From Cacajao melanocephalus (lineage: Eukaryota; Chordata; Mammalia; Primates; Pitheciidae): a DNA stretch of 64,000 bases. The DNA lies in NCBI GenBank assembly GCA_963573385.1, contig CAUYLG010048296.1, forward strand, positions 1 to 64,000. Direction: 5' to 3'. Both the position numbers and the translations under genes were made by a program. The notes beneath the pieces were generated by a model, which worked only from the letters and a program-made list of their open reading frames with translations, had not been told where the DNA came from and ran no database searches. Of this stretch, positions 1 through 11,625 are shown piece by piece (the stretch's first letter is position 1; the number at the start of each line of letters is the position of its first letter).

Positions 1-464
1 CCCGGCCATTCTGGGCGTGGGGTTTTATAGGGGGTAAGGGCAGTAGATTGGTCAGTGGGGAAACAAAGCATGGGCAACTGCATTGGTCATAGAGAGACTG
101 GACCTGGACTTGGCAAGTTGCCATTGGTATCCCAGCAGGGCTATCAACAGGTGGGCTGGAGAAGGTAACAGATTGACCGGTGAGGAAACAAAGCATGGGC
201 ACCTGTATTGGCCAGAGAGAGAGACTGGACCCAGACTTGGCGAGCTGCCATTGGTTAGGCTCTCGGTGGGATTTTTGAATTTTGGGCTGACAGCATGATT
301 TAGTGCTGAGTGTGGGGCTAGGGGTGGAATGCAGGAGTGGGTGTGGGGAGCCTGCATGGAAAAGGCAAGCGCCAATAGGACGTCCGGCCTCCTGATAAGT
401 GTTATCAGGTGCGGAGGGGGTGAGTATTGTCCATCCGGCTCCTGGTGAGGCTATCGGCCTTACA
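1..464 (-). mobile_element. ERV-type LTR, partial, antisense
   Basis: Read on the minus strand this has the layout of a retroviral LTR U3 region. It starts TGTAAGGCC at 464 and runs through a block of CCAAT boxes (ATTGG on the plus strand at 47, 82, 123, 207 and 250) to a TATA box (TATAAAA, plus-strand 23-29). The R/U5 part would lie beyond the window edge. A roughly 125-bp unit is tandemly duplicated: the copy beginning at 47 and the copy beginning at 172 share 'aaacaaagcatgggca' and 'gagactggacc'. Promoter-proximal duplication is common in ERV1-class LTRs. I do not recognise the subfamily, and the right boundary is inferred from the TG terminus only. The open frames across it are not gene-like. 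Confidence 0.6.
23..29 (-). promoter_or_regulatory. TATA box of the antisense LTR
   Basis: Plus-strand ttttata reads TATAAAA on the minus strand, downstream of five CCAAT motifs. In an intact LTR transcription would start about 25-30 bases further on, at or just outside the window start. Whether it is active cannot be told from sequence. Confidence 0.5.
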
Positions 465-1489
465 CTATTCTTGGCGGAGCTATACACTTAGTGCTGAATA
501 AGACAAAAGGCAGGGAAGCCCTCTTGGCTGGCGGCCTTAAAAATAAGCAAAGATTGTTTTTGTCCCCTTTAGAGATGGAAGGAGGAGTCTCTGAATGGTT
601 ACTCTTTATGTACAAAACCAAACCGGGGTGCCATAATTTTATAAATTCTCAGGGTTTTTGAGCACTTACAGAGATGTCAAGGCAACATCGTTCTGTAAGC
701 ATGCAGTCACGGCTAGAATTTTTAATTTTATTTTATTTTTCACTCGATGTTTCATTTTGTTTTATGTTATAAAACACTGCTGGAGATCTCAAATTTCATC
801 ATTTTGCTGGTGACTGACCCTTTTCCCTTGGATTTTGAAGGTGAGAAGGGCAGGAGGTGCTGAATAACCAGATTCAATAGGGTGGGTACTGAAGGCCACA
901 TTATGGCCTGAGGTTTGAGTTCCTTGGCTGCAAGAAAGTCTTTATTCTTCTGGTTATAGCTATCTTGTTCTCTACTGAAAAGAGATCCACGTAAGTTCAG
1001 AACAAAACTGTAAAAATTAATTCTTGCTTAATGAAGGTTTCCATTTGGTATATTAGGGAGGTTGTGGAGCAACAGTTGTGTATCTATATTTTACTTCCTT
1101 ACCACGTACCATTATGGAAAACTGTTTTTCCCATTGTTAAGAAGTTGTTCACTCCTGATGTGTGTGTATGTTGTCACATGAACACTAGGAGTGGAAGTAC
1201 CTGTTCATTCAGTCTGGGCGCTCTGCCATTTAGATACAGAGCTATGAGGTCACAACTCGTTACCTGAATTGTATTTTATGCTGTTCAAAAGTTAGTGACA
1301 TGCAAAGGTACACTCATTATCGACTTTTTAATGCATGATTGTAATGAACTTCCTTCATAGAAAATAAAGTTTTTTTTACCCCAGTTGTGATAGGAACAGT
1401 TACCTAAAGGTAACTAGACACTGATAAGCAATCTGTCAATTCTACCTTAAAACTAAAGAGAAACAATTTTTAAACCACCTTTTTGAGAT
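465..1489. other. unassigned AT-rich sequence
   Basis: No gene or repeat recognised. It is AT-rich, with short open frames only and no splice-framed ORF. It lies between the LTR and the 3' end of the antisense L1. Confidence 0.5.
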
Positions 1490-2152
1490 CTGCTTGCCAT
1501 ATGAAAAGCTGTACATATTTAATATCTACATCTCTATGAGTTTGAACATGGATATACACCTGTGTAACCATCACCCATCAAGGCCATAAACATCCAGCAC
1601 CTCTCACATTTTCTTCTTGTTCCCTGTATGATGCTTATTGTTTTCCGAGGCTTTTCTGTTGTTTGTTTTTTGTTGTAAGAACATTTAACATTAATCTACC
1701 CTCTCAAGAAACTCTAAATATACAATACAGTGTTATTAGCTGTAGGCACCATAGTAGATCACCAGAGCTTATTCACCTTAATCACTGAAACTTTGCACCC
1801 TTTAACCATCCATCCCCCATTTCCTCCCTCTCCTGAAGCTTCTGTTAATCAGCCTTCTACTCTCTGCTTCTATGAGTTAGTATTTTAGATTCTACATATA
1901 ATCGAGATCAGTTAGCATTTGTCTTTCTGTATCTGGCTTCGTTTACTTAACATAATGCCCTAAAGGTCCATCCATGTTGTAGCAAATGGAAGGATTTTCT
2001 TCTTTTATAAGGCTGAATAATATTTCTTTATATGTATATATCACATTTCCTTTATCCATTCTTAGTTGGCAGGCATTTAGTTTGCTTTTATACAGGCTAT
2101 TGTGATTAATGCTGCAGTGAACACTGGAGTAGATATCTCTTAGAGATAATGA

Positions 2153-2579
<427 letters not shown>

Positions 2580-3862
2580 TAATGGCTATTGCAGTTTACA
2601 TCTCCACATGCTGTGTGCAAAGGTTCCCTTCCCTCCACATTCTTGGTAACACTTATCTTTTTTTTTTTAATAGGCATTTTAGCAGGTGTGAGATAATATC
2701 TCATTGTGGTTTAAATTTGCGTTTCACTGATGATCAGTGATATTGAGCATGTTTTCATATACCTGTTAGCCATTTGTATGTCTTCCTTTGAGAAATGTCT
2801 ATTACGGTTGTTTGCTCATTTTTTGATTGGTTTATTTGCCTTTTTGCCATTCACTTTAATGAATTACTTGTATATTTTGGATATGAACCCTTGTCAGATA
2901 TATGGTTTGCAGATATATTTTCCCATTTTATGGGCTACCTTTTCGTTTTGTTGATTGTTTCTCTTGCTATGCAGAAGCTTCTTAGTTTGATGTAGTTCCA
3001 CTTGCTTATCTTAGCTTTACCTTGATCTGTGCTTTCAGTGTCGTATCCAAAAAAATTATTGCCAAGACCAGTGCTAAGGAGCTATTTCTTCTGTATTTTC
3101 TTCTAGGAGCTTTATGGTTTCAGCTTTTAGGTTGAAGGCTTTAATCTATTTTGAGTTGATTTTTGTATATGGCCTAAGGGTCCAATTTTATTCTTTTGCA
3201 TGTGGTTATCCAGTTTTCCTAACACCATTTGGGAAGACTATCCTTTGTCCAGTGTGTCTTCTTGGAGCTCTTGTTGAAAATTAGTTGACTGTATATGCAT
3301 GGATTTATTTCTGGGCTCTCAATTTTGTTCCATTGGTCTAAGTGTCTGTCTTTACACCAATGTCATATTATTTTGATTACCTTGTAATATAATTTAAAAT
3401 CAGTAAGTAAAATTCTTCCAGCTTTCTTTCTTATTTGTGCTCAAGATGGCCCTGGCTATTTGGGATCTTTTGTGGTTCCATGTGAATCTTGGAATTGTGT
3501 TTTCTACTTCTGTGAAAAATGTCACTGGAATTTTAAATAGGAATTGCTTTGAATTAGTAGATCACTTCAGACAGTATAGATATTTTCACATTAATTCTTT
3601 CATTCCATAAACATGAGGTATCTTTTTATTTATGTGTGGATACCTTTCTTTCATAAATGTGTTATCATTTTCAGTGTATGGATCTTTCATCTCTTTGGTT
3701 AAATTTATTTTCAAATATTTTATTCCTCTTGATGCCATTTTAAATTGAATTGTTTTTTTAATTTCTTTTATTGATAATTCATTGTTGGTATATAGAAATA
3801 AAATTGATTTTTCCTGTTGATTTTGTATCCTGAAACTTTATTGAAGTCATTTATTTTAACAG

Positions 3863-3906
3863 TTTGTGTGTATGTGTATGTATGTGTGTGTGTGCATGTG
3901 TGTGTA
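3863..3906. repeat. TG/TATG-rich simple repeat within L1
   Basis: An imperfect run of tgtgtatg and tgtgtg units lies inside the antisense L1 ORF2 region. Confidence 0.8.
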
Positions 3907-4573
3907 GTCTTTAGGGTTTTCTATGTATAAGATTATGTCTGCAAACAGAGACACTTTAACTCCTTCCTTTCTGACTTGAATGACTTATTATTTTCTCCTA
4001 CCTAGTTGTTCTTGTACTGGGATTCTAGTACTAGGTTGAGTATGAGTGGTGAGAATGGGCATCATTTTCTTGTTCTTGATTTTGGAAAAAAGCTTTCAAC
4101 TTTTCATTCTTGAGTGTGATGTTAGCTATGGGCTTGTCATATGTGGCCTTTATTGTGTTGGGATGTATTCATTCTATACCTAATTTGTTAAGAGTTTTTA
4201 TTATGAGAAAATGTTAAATTTTGTTAAATGTTTTTCTGCATTTATTGAGACGATAATATAATTTTTATCCCTCATTATATTAGTGTGACCTATCACATTT
4301 ATTGATTGGTGTATGTTGAACCATCCTTGCATCTCAGAGATAGGCCCTCCTTTGTCATGATGAATGATCTTTTAAATGTTCTGTTGAATTCTGTTTGCTA
4401 GTATTTTATTGAGGATTTTTGCATTTATGTTCATCACGGGTATTGGTCTTTTTTTTTATTATAGTGTCCTTGCCTGACTTTTGCATCAGGTTAATTCTGG
4501 TTTTGTAGAATGAGTTTGGAAATGTTCCCTTTCCAAATTTTTGGAGGAATTTGAGAACCACTGGTGTTAATTT

Positions 4574-4765
4574 TTATTGAAATGTTTGGTAGAATTTACC
4601 AGTGAAGCTATCTGGTTCTAGACTTTTCTTTGTTGGGAGACTTCTGATTACTGTTTTAATCTCCTTACTCATTAATTTTTTGTTCAGGTTTTCTATTTCT
4701 TCATGGTTTAGTCTTGATAGGTTGTATATTTTTAGGAATTTATTTGTTTCTCCTGAGATTTTCAA
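4574..4765 (-). pseudogene. L1 ORF2 remnant, start of reverse transcriptase domain
   Basis: A 63-codon minus-strand stretch retains the conserved segment between the endonuclease and reverse transcriptase parts of L1 ORF2p (SLPTKKS...DSFTGKFYQTF). Flanking ORF2 sequence continues on both sides but is interrupted by stops. It marks the antisense L1's RT domain and is not a gene. Confidence 0.8.
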
Positions 4766-5797
4766 TTTGTTCCTCTATAATTGTTCATAGTAGTCTCTTA
4801 ATCCTTTGTACTTCTGTGGTATCAGTTGTAATCTCTCCTTTCATGTCTAATTTTATTTATTTGAGTCTTTTCTCTTTTTCCTTAGTCCATCTAAAGAGTT
4901 ACTAATTTTATCTTCTCAAAAAACCAACTCTTAGTTTGTTAATTTTTCTATTGGCTTTCTAGTCTCTATTTTATTTATTTATGCTCTGATCTTTATTATT
5001 TTCTTCTATTAAATTTGGGCTTAGTTTGTCTCTCTTTTTCTAGTTTATTCAGATGTAAAATTTGATTGTTTCTTTGAAATCTTTCTTTTTTTCTTAATGT
5101 AGGCATTTATCGCTACAAACTTTCTTTTTATACCTGCTTTTGCTGACTCCCATAAGTTTTGGTATTTTGTTTCCATTTTTGTTTGTTTCATGATACTTTT
5201 CTGACTTCTCTTTTAATTTCTTTTTTTTGACTCATTGGTTGTTTAGGAGTGTATTGCTTAATTTCTACTTATTTATAAACTTTCCAATTTTTCTCCGGTG
5301 CTTGATTTCTACCGTTGTACCATTGTGGTAAAAAAGTCTGATATGATTTCAATATCCTTAAATTGGTTAAGATTTGTTTTGTTGCTTAACATTCATTCTG
5401 GATAATGTTCCATGTGTGTTTGAGAAGAATGTGTATTCTGCTGCTTTGGATGGAATGTTCTGTAAATGTCTATAAGGTCCATTTGGTCTATAGTGTTGTT
5501 TGAGTCATTGCTTATTAAAAAGCTGTTTAATTTGATTTTCTGTCTAGATGATCTATTCATTATTGAAAGTGAATACCAAAGTACCTTACTGTTATTGTAT
5601 TGCTATCTGTTTTTTTCATTCAGTTCTGTTAATATTTGCTTCATATTTTTAGGTGTTCTAATGTTGGGTACATATATGTTTATAATTGTTATATCCTTTT
5701 AATGAATTGGCCCCTTTATCATTATATTATGAATATATTTGTCCTGTGTGACAATTTTGACTTAAAGTTTTTCTTTTTTGTTGTAAGTATACCCACT

Positions 5798-5860
5798 TAT
5801 GTTCTCTTTGGGTTACCATTCTTTACCATATGCCCATTATGTTGTCTTTGGGTTACCATC
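5798..5860. repeat. short tandem duplication inside L1
   Basis: Two nearly identical 23-bp stretches (5798-5820 and 5838-5860, sharing 'tctttgggttaccat') lie 40 bp apart within the antisense L1 endonuclease region. Confidence 0.7.
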
Positions 5861-6618
5861 TTTTCAGTTTCTGCTTATTGGTATCTTTCAATCTAAAGTG
5901 AGTCTTTTGTAGCCAGCATTTAGTTGCCTCTTTAAAAAAAAATCCACTCAATCTTTCTATATCATTTGATTGGAGAATTTAATCCATTTATATTTAAAGT
6001 AATATTGATAGATAAGAACTTACTAGTGCCATTTATGTTGATTGTTTTTTAGTTGTTTTATAAATCTTTTGTTTCTTCTCTTCCTTTGTGATTTGACTAG
6101 ATTTTTATGGTAGTATGCTTTGATTTATGTGTCTTCTCTGTATCTATTACAGGTTTTTGATATATGATTAACATGAAGTTTAACATAAAACATTATAGCT
6201 CTACCAGTCTATTTTAAACAGAAAACAACTTAATTTTAATTGCATATGGAAACTGTACACTTTTATTCCTCCCTTGCACACATTTTGTGTTATTACCATC
6301 ACAATTTACATCATTTTATTGTGTATCTGTTAAAAATTATTTTAGGTATTGTTATTTTAATACCTTTGTCTTATAACTTTTATACTACTGCTAAAAGTGA
6401 TTTATACACCACCACTATAGTATTAGAATATTTTGAATTTGTGTATATGCTCATCTTTATCAGTAAGTTTTGTTCCTTCATATGTTTTCATGTTACTAAT
6501 CAGTGTCTTTTTGTTTCAATTTGAAAAACTCTTATTAGTTAATGTCTTTTGCAAGGTAGGCCTAGTGGTGAACTCCTACAGCTTTTGTTTTTCTGGGAAA
6601 GTATTTATTTCTTCTCCA

Positions 6619-6909
6619 TTTTTTTTGAGACAGAGTCTTGCTCTCTTACCCAGGGTGGAGTGCAATGGCACTATCATGGCTCACTGCAGCCTCAACATTG
6701 CAGCCTCAAGTAATTCTCCCATCTCAGCCTCCCAAGTAGCTGGGACAACAAGCATACACCACAATGTCTGACAAACTTAAAAAAAATTTTGTAGAGATGA
6801 GGTCTTGCTACATTGTCCAGTCTGGTTTCAAACTCCTGGGATGAAGCTATTCGTCTGCCTTGGCTTCCCAAAATGTTGGGATAACAGGTATGAGCCACTT
6901 TGCCTGACC
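6619..6909 (-). mobile_element. AluJ, antisense, inside L1
   Basis: Diverged dimeric Alu in reverse orientation. J-type features include 'gcagcctcaa' and 'tttcaaactcctggg'. It is flanked by similar L1 text (cttctccatt / ctctttcatt). Its divergence agrees with an early insertion into the L1. Confidence 0.95.
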
Positions 6910-6990
6910 TCTCTTTCATTTTTGAAGGACAGATTTTTCTGGACATAGTATTCTTGGTTGGCAGGTTTTTCATTCCGCACTTTGAATGTA

Positions 6991-7439
6991 CATGTTGATT
7001 TTGAACAACATAGGTTTGAACTATGTGGGTTCCCTTACATGCAGGTTTTCTTCCACCTCTTCCACCCCTGAGACGGCAAGACCAACCTTTTTGTTTCCTC
7101 CTCCTCCTCCTCCTCCTCAGGATACTCAGCATAACTATAACAAAGTTGAACACTTTTATAATGTTCCACTTCTACTTAATAAATAGTCAATATATTTTCT
7201 CTTTGTTATGATTTTCTTTATAACATTTTCTTTGCACTAGTTTACTTTATTGTAAGAAAACAGTATAATGCATTTAACATACAGAATATGTATTAATTGA
7301 CTGTACTGTTATTGGTAACACTTTAGGTCAATAGTAGGCTACTAGTAATTATGTTTTGGGGGAATTAACAGTTATACATGATTTTTTGACGTGCAGGGAG
7401 TCAGTGTTCATAACCCCCATATTGTTTGAGGGTCACCTG
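6991..7439. mobile_element. MER2/Tigger1-like DNA transposon inside L1
   Basis: The right terminus 'gtttgagggtcacctg' and left terminus 'catgttgattttgaacaaca' are worn inverted repeats of the MER2/Tigger (pogo/TcMar) type. TA dinucleotides flank both ends (6989-6990 and 7440-7441), as expected for mariner-like target duplication. Internal text such as 'ttgtaagaaaacagtataat' and 'caatagtaggctactagtaa' matches MER2. A (CTC)n stretch at about 7100-7120 followed by 'aataaatag' resembles the tail of the Tigger1 transposase frame. Excision rejoins L1 'gcactttgaatg|ta|ttacccatc'. Confidence 0.85.
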
Positions 7440-7689
7440 TATTACCCATCTAACCCGCAATGTTTCTACTGAGAAAATCTACTGATAGTCTCATAGAGGT
7501 TCCCTTATATGTGCCAATTTATTTTTCTCTTGCTACTTTCAAAGTTCTTTCTGCATTTGACTTTGGGCAGTTTGATTATAGCAAGTCTAACTGAAGACCT
7601 TTTGTGCTCAACCTATTTGAAGATTTTTGTGCTTCATGAATTTGGATATTTATTTTCTATATTTGGGAAATTCTCTACCATTATTTCTG

Positions 7690-7911
7690 TAAATAAGCTT
7701 TCTATGCTTTCCTTACTCATATCTCCTTCTGGAACATGTATATTGTTTTGGTCAGTTGTGTCCTGTGTATCCCATAGGTTTTCTTTTTATTTTCTTTTTG
7801 TTTCTTTGACTGGATAATTTTGAATGGTCTGTCTTCAAGTTCACTGAATCTTTCTTCTGATTGATTGAGACTGCTGTTCAAATTCTTTACTACATTTTTT
7901 AGTTCAGACAT
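7690..7911 (-). pseudogene. L1 ORF1 coiled-coil remnant
   Basis: A short minus-strand open stretch retains the charged heptad region typical of L1 ORF1p, the RNA-binding chaperone of the retrotransposon. Residues such as SEERFSELEDR are recognisable. The rest of ORF1 lies to the left, split by the MER2 insertion and frameshifts. It is non-functional and forms part of the antisense L1. Confidence 0.75.
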
Positions 7912-9144
7912 TATATTCTTTAGCTATAGAATTTCTGTTCATTATTTTCCTGAATTCATTTAGTTGTCTCTGTGTTCTTTTGTAGCTCACTGAGCTTTTT
8001 TAAAAATGATGATTTTGAATTATTTGTCAGGAATTTCACAGATACCCATTTCTTTAGTGTTAGCCACTGGAGCTATATTTTGTTCCCTTGGTGATGGCAT
8101 ATTTCCTTGATTCTCTGAAGCCTTGTACTGCTGTCTTTGCATTTGAAGAAGCAGTCACCTTCTCCAGTGTTTATTGACTGGCTTCATGGGAGAAGGATCT
8201 TCACCAATGGGCCTGGCTAGTGATTCCGGGGGTCTTTAAAGCTTTTCCATGTATGTACCTATTCCACTCTTCTTATTTATTCTTATGGGAGAATCTTAAG
8301 ATTGTGTTCCTTCTCTCATTCCCAGAAAGCTAGGCCTCACAAAGTTGTGTGCTTACTATTTATTTTCTCTAGGGCAGTACCCGATATTGTTCTTCAAGGA
8401 ACAAAACTGTGTTCCTTCTCCCAAACCAGCAGATTTGAGCTGGCTGCCAAGAGCCACACCTCTGTTGATATCCAGTGTGCTGTCTGTGGGAGCTTTGTTC
8501 ACAGAACACATGGGGTGCTGTGCACAGGGGCCTGCCACTTAGTGGAGTCCATGAGCTGGTTAGCAGGATCTGTGGCCAGCTGTTGAGAAATGTGCCATTT
8601 GCTGTATGCTGCCCCCTGCCACTTTGGTTCTAGCTGCCCCCAGAAGATTCAGCCATGTTAGTCCCTTCAGTGTTCTGGGTGGGGTGAGATAGAAATGGGC
8701 ATGCTGGGTGCATCCTGCAAAGCTTGGGAAGCCAGCTGCTCACTTTGCTTTGATTTTCCCCTGTGGGAGATATTGTGGGCTGAGGAAGTCTCTTTCAGCA
8801 CCAGGCCGTGCTGCTTTGGGAGAGGAGTGATGGGGTAAGGTGAAACTCCTCGTCTCATCCTTTTTAATACATTCACCCATCTCAATTTTTTTGTTCCACT
8901 GGGGTGCTGGAACCACCCAGCTAGGTTCTGGGTCTTTTCCAAGGCATTCTTGTCCAAGGGTGGTTGCTGAAATCAGTGTTTCTGTGGGGACATAAGGGCT
9001 GGATCCTCCCATGCTGCCATTTTACTAACGTTCCCAACAATTTCTTAATTATTAAAAGAACATGTCACAGAGCAGAGTTTTGAAATTTTTAAGTGACAAA
9101 ACTCCATTTTAAAATTAAAAAAATATGGATTTTTTTTTTTTTTT

Positions 9145-9415
9145 GCAATTGAATGAATTGTGTCCACCCCAAGATCATCTGTTGAAGCCCTACCCCCTCA
9201 ATGTGATGGCAATTGGAGATGAAGCCTTTGAGAAGTAATTAAGTTTAGATGACATCATGAGGGTGGGTCCCCAGTGATGGCGTTATACTGTCCCTATAGG
9301 AAGAGGAACTGTCTCTTTATTCTTGTCATGTGAGGACACAGAGAGAAGGCAGTCTGTGTCTTCTACAAGCCATGAAGGAAGTCGTTACCAGAACTCAACC
9401 ATGCTGGCATCCTGA
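9145..9415 (+). mobile_element. MLT1A-like MaLR LTR, 3' truncated
   Basis: Matches the MLT1 LTR layout: 'attgtgtccaccccaagatc', 'aatgtgatggcaattggaga', 'tgaggacacagagagaaggc' and 'aaccatgctggcatcctga'. The last part of the LTR (the AATAAA and terminal segment) is missing. The sequence switches abruptly at about 9415 to an LTR in the other orientation. Confidence 0.8.
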
Positions 9416-10076
9416 CCAGAAACTGGGTGGCTTAAACAACAAAGGTTTATTTTCTCACCTTTTTGGAGGCCAGAAAGCCCAGATCAAGATGGTATCAGGG
9501 TTGGTGTTGGTAATTCCTCTATTCTTGGCTGATAGATGGCTACCTCCTTGCTGTGTTCTCACATGACTTCTGTTCTGTGAGTGTGTGGGAGAGAAATCTC
9601 TAGTCTATCCTTTTTGTTTTTTTGAGATGGAACCTTGCTCTGTCTTCCAGGCTGGAGTGCAGTGGCATGATCTTGGCTCCCTGAAACCTCCGCCTCTTGG
9701 GTTCAAGTGATTCTCCTGCCTCAGCCTCCCTAGTATCTGGGATTACATGCACCTGACATCATGGCTGGCTAATTTTTGTATTTTTAGAAGAGATGGGGTT
9801 TCACCATATTGGCCAGGCTGGTTTCGAACTCCTGACCTCATGATCCACCCGCCTCAGCCTGCCCAAAGTGCTGGGATTACAGGCATGAACCACTGCGCCC
9901 AGCCTTGGTCAGTCTTTCTCTTCCTGTAAGGATGCCAATCCTATTCAATTAGGGCCCTACCCTTATGACCTCAGTTAACCTTCATTCCCTTCCTAAAGGC
10001 CCCACATCTAAATATAGTCACATTGGGAGTTAGGGCTTCATATGAATTTTGGGAAGACCCAATTCAGTCCATAACA
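9416..10076 (-). mobile_element. MaLR-like LTR, antisense, split by an Alu
   Basis: Two blocks (9416-9610 and 9905-10076) form one reverse-oriented LTR: 'aaactgggtggcttaaacaa' at its left and 'attcagtccataaca' at its right, the complement of a TGTTATGG start. An Alu separates the blocks. The 5' side on the plus strand abuts the oppositely oriented MLT1-like LTR. Subfamily not assigned. Confidence 0.75.
9611..9904 (-). mobile_element. Alu, antisense
   Basis: Complete dimeric Alu in reverse orientation, from the T-rich tail at 9611 to 'gcgcccagcc', inserted in the antisense LTR. S-type by eye. Flanks agtctatc / agtctttc are a possible decayed target duplication. Confidence 0.96.
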
Positions 10077-10124
10077 GGGGTAATCAAATACTTAATTCAT
10101 AGAATTGATGTGACATTTATCTGG

Positions 10125-10202
10125 TTAATACATAAGAAATGCCTGAAACAGTGCCTTGTAGAGGATAAGTGCTTAATAGTTGCTGGCTGTTTTCATTATT
10201 AG
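10125..10202 (-). mobile_element. MIR fragment, antisense
   Basis: 'cctgaaacagtgccttgtag' followed by 'aagtgcttaatagttgctgg' and 'cattatta' is the reverse complement of the MIR 5' region. Old and short. Confidence 0.55.
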
Positions 10203-10639
10203 AAAATCATGGCTTTATAAAATAAATTTTATCAGTATTGATAGTGTCCAAACTTTGGAAAGAGGTGGACATCTTCATGTGGTTTTACTCAGCACTGTCT
10301 CAGCAGACAGAGGTCCAAGTTAGTTCCTTATATCCTGCAGCCTGAACCTTCACACCCCTGGGACCCTCAGGGAAATGGAAGCCAGGGGAGCTGCTCCACA
10401 CCTTGATAACTGAGTGTGCAATTCTCTGCCTATCACCTTTCACTCTTCTAACCAAGAAGGTCTGCTGAACATGATGAGGCGGCAAGTTTCATGTCTGGCT
10501 TGTCCCAGTCCAGATCTGCAATTTCAGTTTTGGCAGAACACGGCTGGTCTGAGACGGCTGGGAATAAAACATTCAAGCACCAGTTTGGGGGCAGAAGCTG
10601 GGTTCCATTAATCTCTGCAGCCTGGGCGTCCATCTCAAT
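10203..10639. other. unassigned unique sequence
   Basis: Nothing recognised; 60-65-codon open frames occur on both strands but match no family I know. Confidence 0.5.
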
Positions 10640-10700
10640 GCCTAGGAAAGCATAGAGAGTGTTGATAAGTGTTTGTTGAATGAATATATAATGAGTGAAT
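10640..10700 (+). mobile_element. L2 3' end fragment
   Basis: 'gataagtgtttgttgaatga' is the typical L2 3' terminus. The upstream match is weak. Confidence 0.5.
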
Positions 10701-10770
10701 GCTGGTTGAATGATGTCTTTCTTTTAAAGATTGGGGAGATACAAAGGTTTGTCTGCTGCCTCTTTTCTCC

Positions 10771-10921
10771 CAAAAAGGAAAAAAAAGTAAGATGAAAAGA
10801 AAGAGAGGCAGAAAGGCAAGAAAGAAAGAGAAAGAAAAGAAGAAAGGAAGAAAACAGGAAGGCAAAAAGAAAGGAAAGAAGGGAGAAGAGGAGGAGGGGG
10901 AGAGGAGGAAGGGAGGGAGGA
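10771..10921 (+). repeat. purine-rich (GA) tract
   Basis: About 150 bp of almost only A and G on the plus strand, with occasional C or T interruptions. It grades from GAAA-type units to GGA/GGGA-type units. Such tracts can adopt triplex (H-DNA) structure. Open frames through it on either strand are artefacts of low complexity. Confidence 0.9.
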
Positions 10922-11489
10922 ACACAGCTGTCTGGGAAAACAGAAGCACTCATTGCTACTCTGGAACGTGGCTGTCGTGGGCTTACACTTGCCTCACTTA
11001 TCATGGATGTCACCCAATTAATTATTTTCTACTTTGACACCCACTCTTGTGTGCCCCCTGGGCTGTGCTGAGAGTGGCTCCACCCAGATCTTATTGACAA
11101 GGAAGACCGCCTGACTCCAGATGATAGGTTTGAGAATATACAATGTAGAAAATTAATTAGCCAAGGCAGGAAAAAAAAAATAGATGGAGAAGGAAAAGCT
11201 TCTTTGCTGTTTCCATCAGCATCCTACCATTTCTCTTTCCTTATCCTTCTCTTGGACTTTTTCGAATTGGAGAACGCTTGGTGCAGAAGAAAACAGCAGT
11301 CAGAAGTGTCGACTGAAGAGTCAAGCTGAGTGCTACTCAGGCCTGGTGATTCATGTGACCTTCTGCACGGGTTTGAGACTCTGTTCGGGCATGTGGTAAA
11401 TTGAGGCCAGGTGGCCAAGGCCCTGGGGCCCATTGGGCAGGTAGACTTAAAGCACAGACAGGAACTTCCTTGGAGGTGGGGTAGAAAGA
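10922..11489. other. unassigned unique sequence
   Basis: No repeat or exon recognised; mixed composition with short open frames only. Confidence 0.5.
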
Positions 11490-11625
11490 GTGTATTCTAG
11501 AAGGCGAGAGACTCGGGTTCAAGACTAATGCTCTTTTTGTGGCCTTTGCATGTAACATGATTTCTCAGTTTTCTCACCTGAGATAAAAAAGTTGATCACC
11601 TCCAAGTCCCCTTGCAGCCTCAATA
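11490..11625 (-). mobile_element. MIR fragment, antisense
   Basis: 'gagactcgggttcaagacta', 'ttctcagttttctcacctga' and 'gttgatcacctcc' follow the reverse-complement MIR order. Strongly diverged. Confidence 0.5.

Noticed and set aside
52..375. 107-codon minus-strand ORF at the window start
   Set aside because: Lies in LTR U3 promoter sequence, which is not coding.
6692..7153. 153-codon minus-strand ORF
   Set aside because: Spans an antisense AluJ, L1 and MER2; a chance fusion of repeat sequence.
10635..11013. 104- and 123-codon minus-strand ORFs
   Set aside because: They run through the complement of the purine tract; low-complexity artefact.
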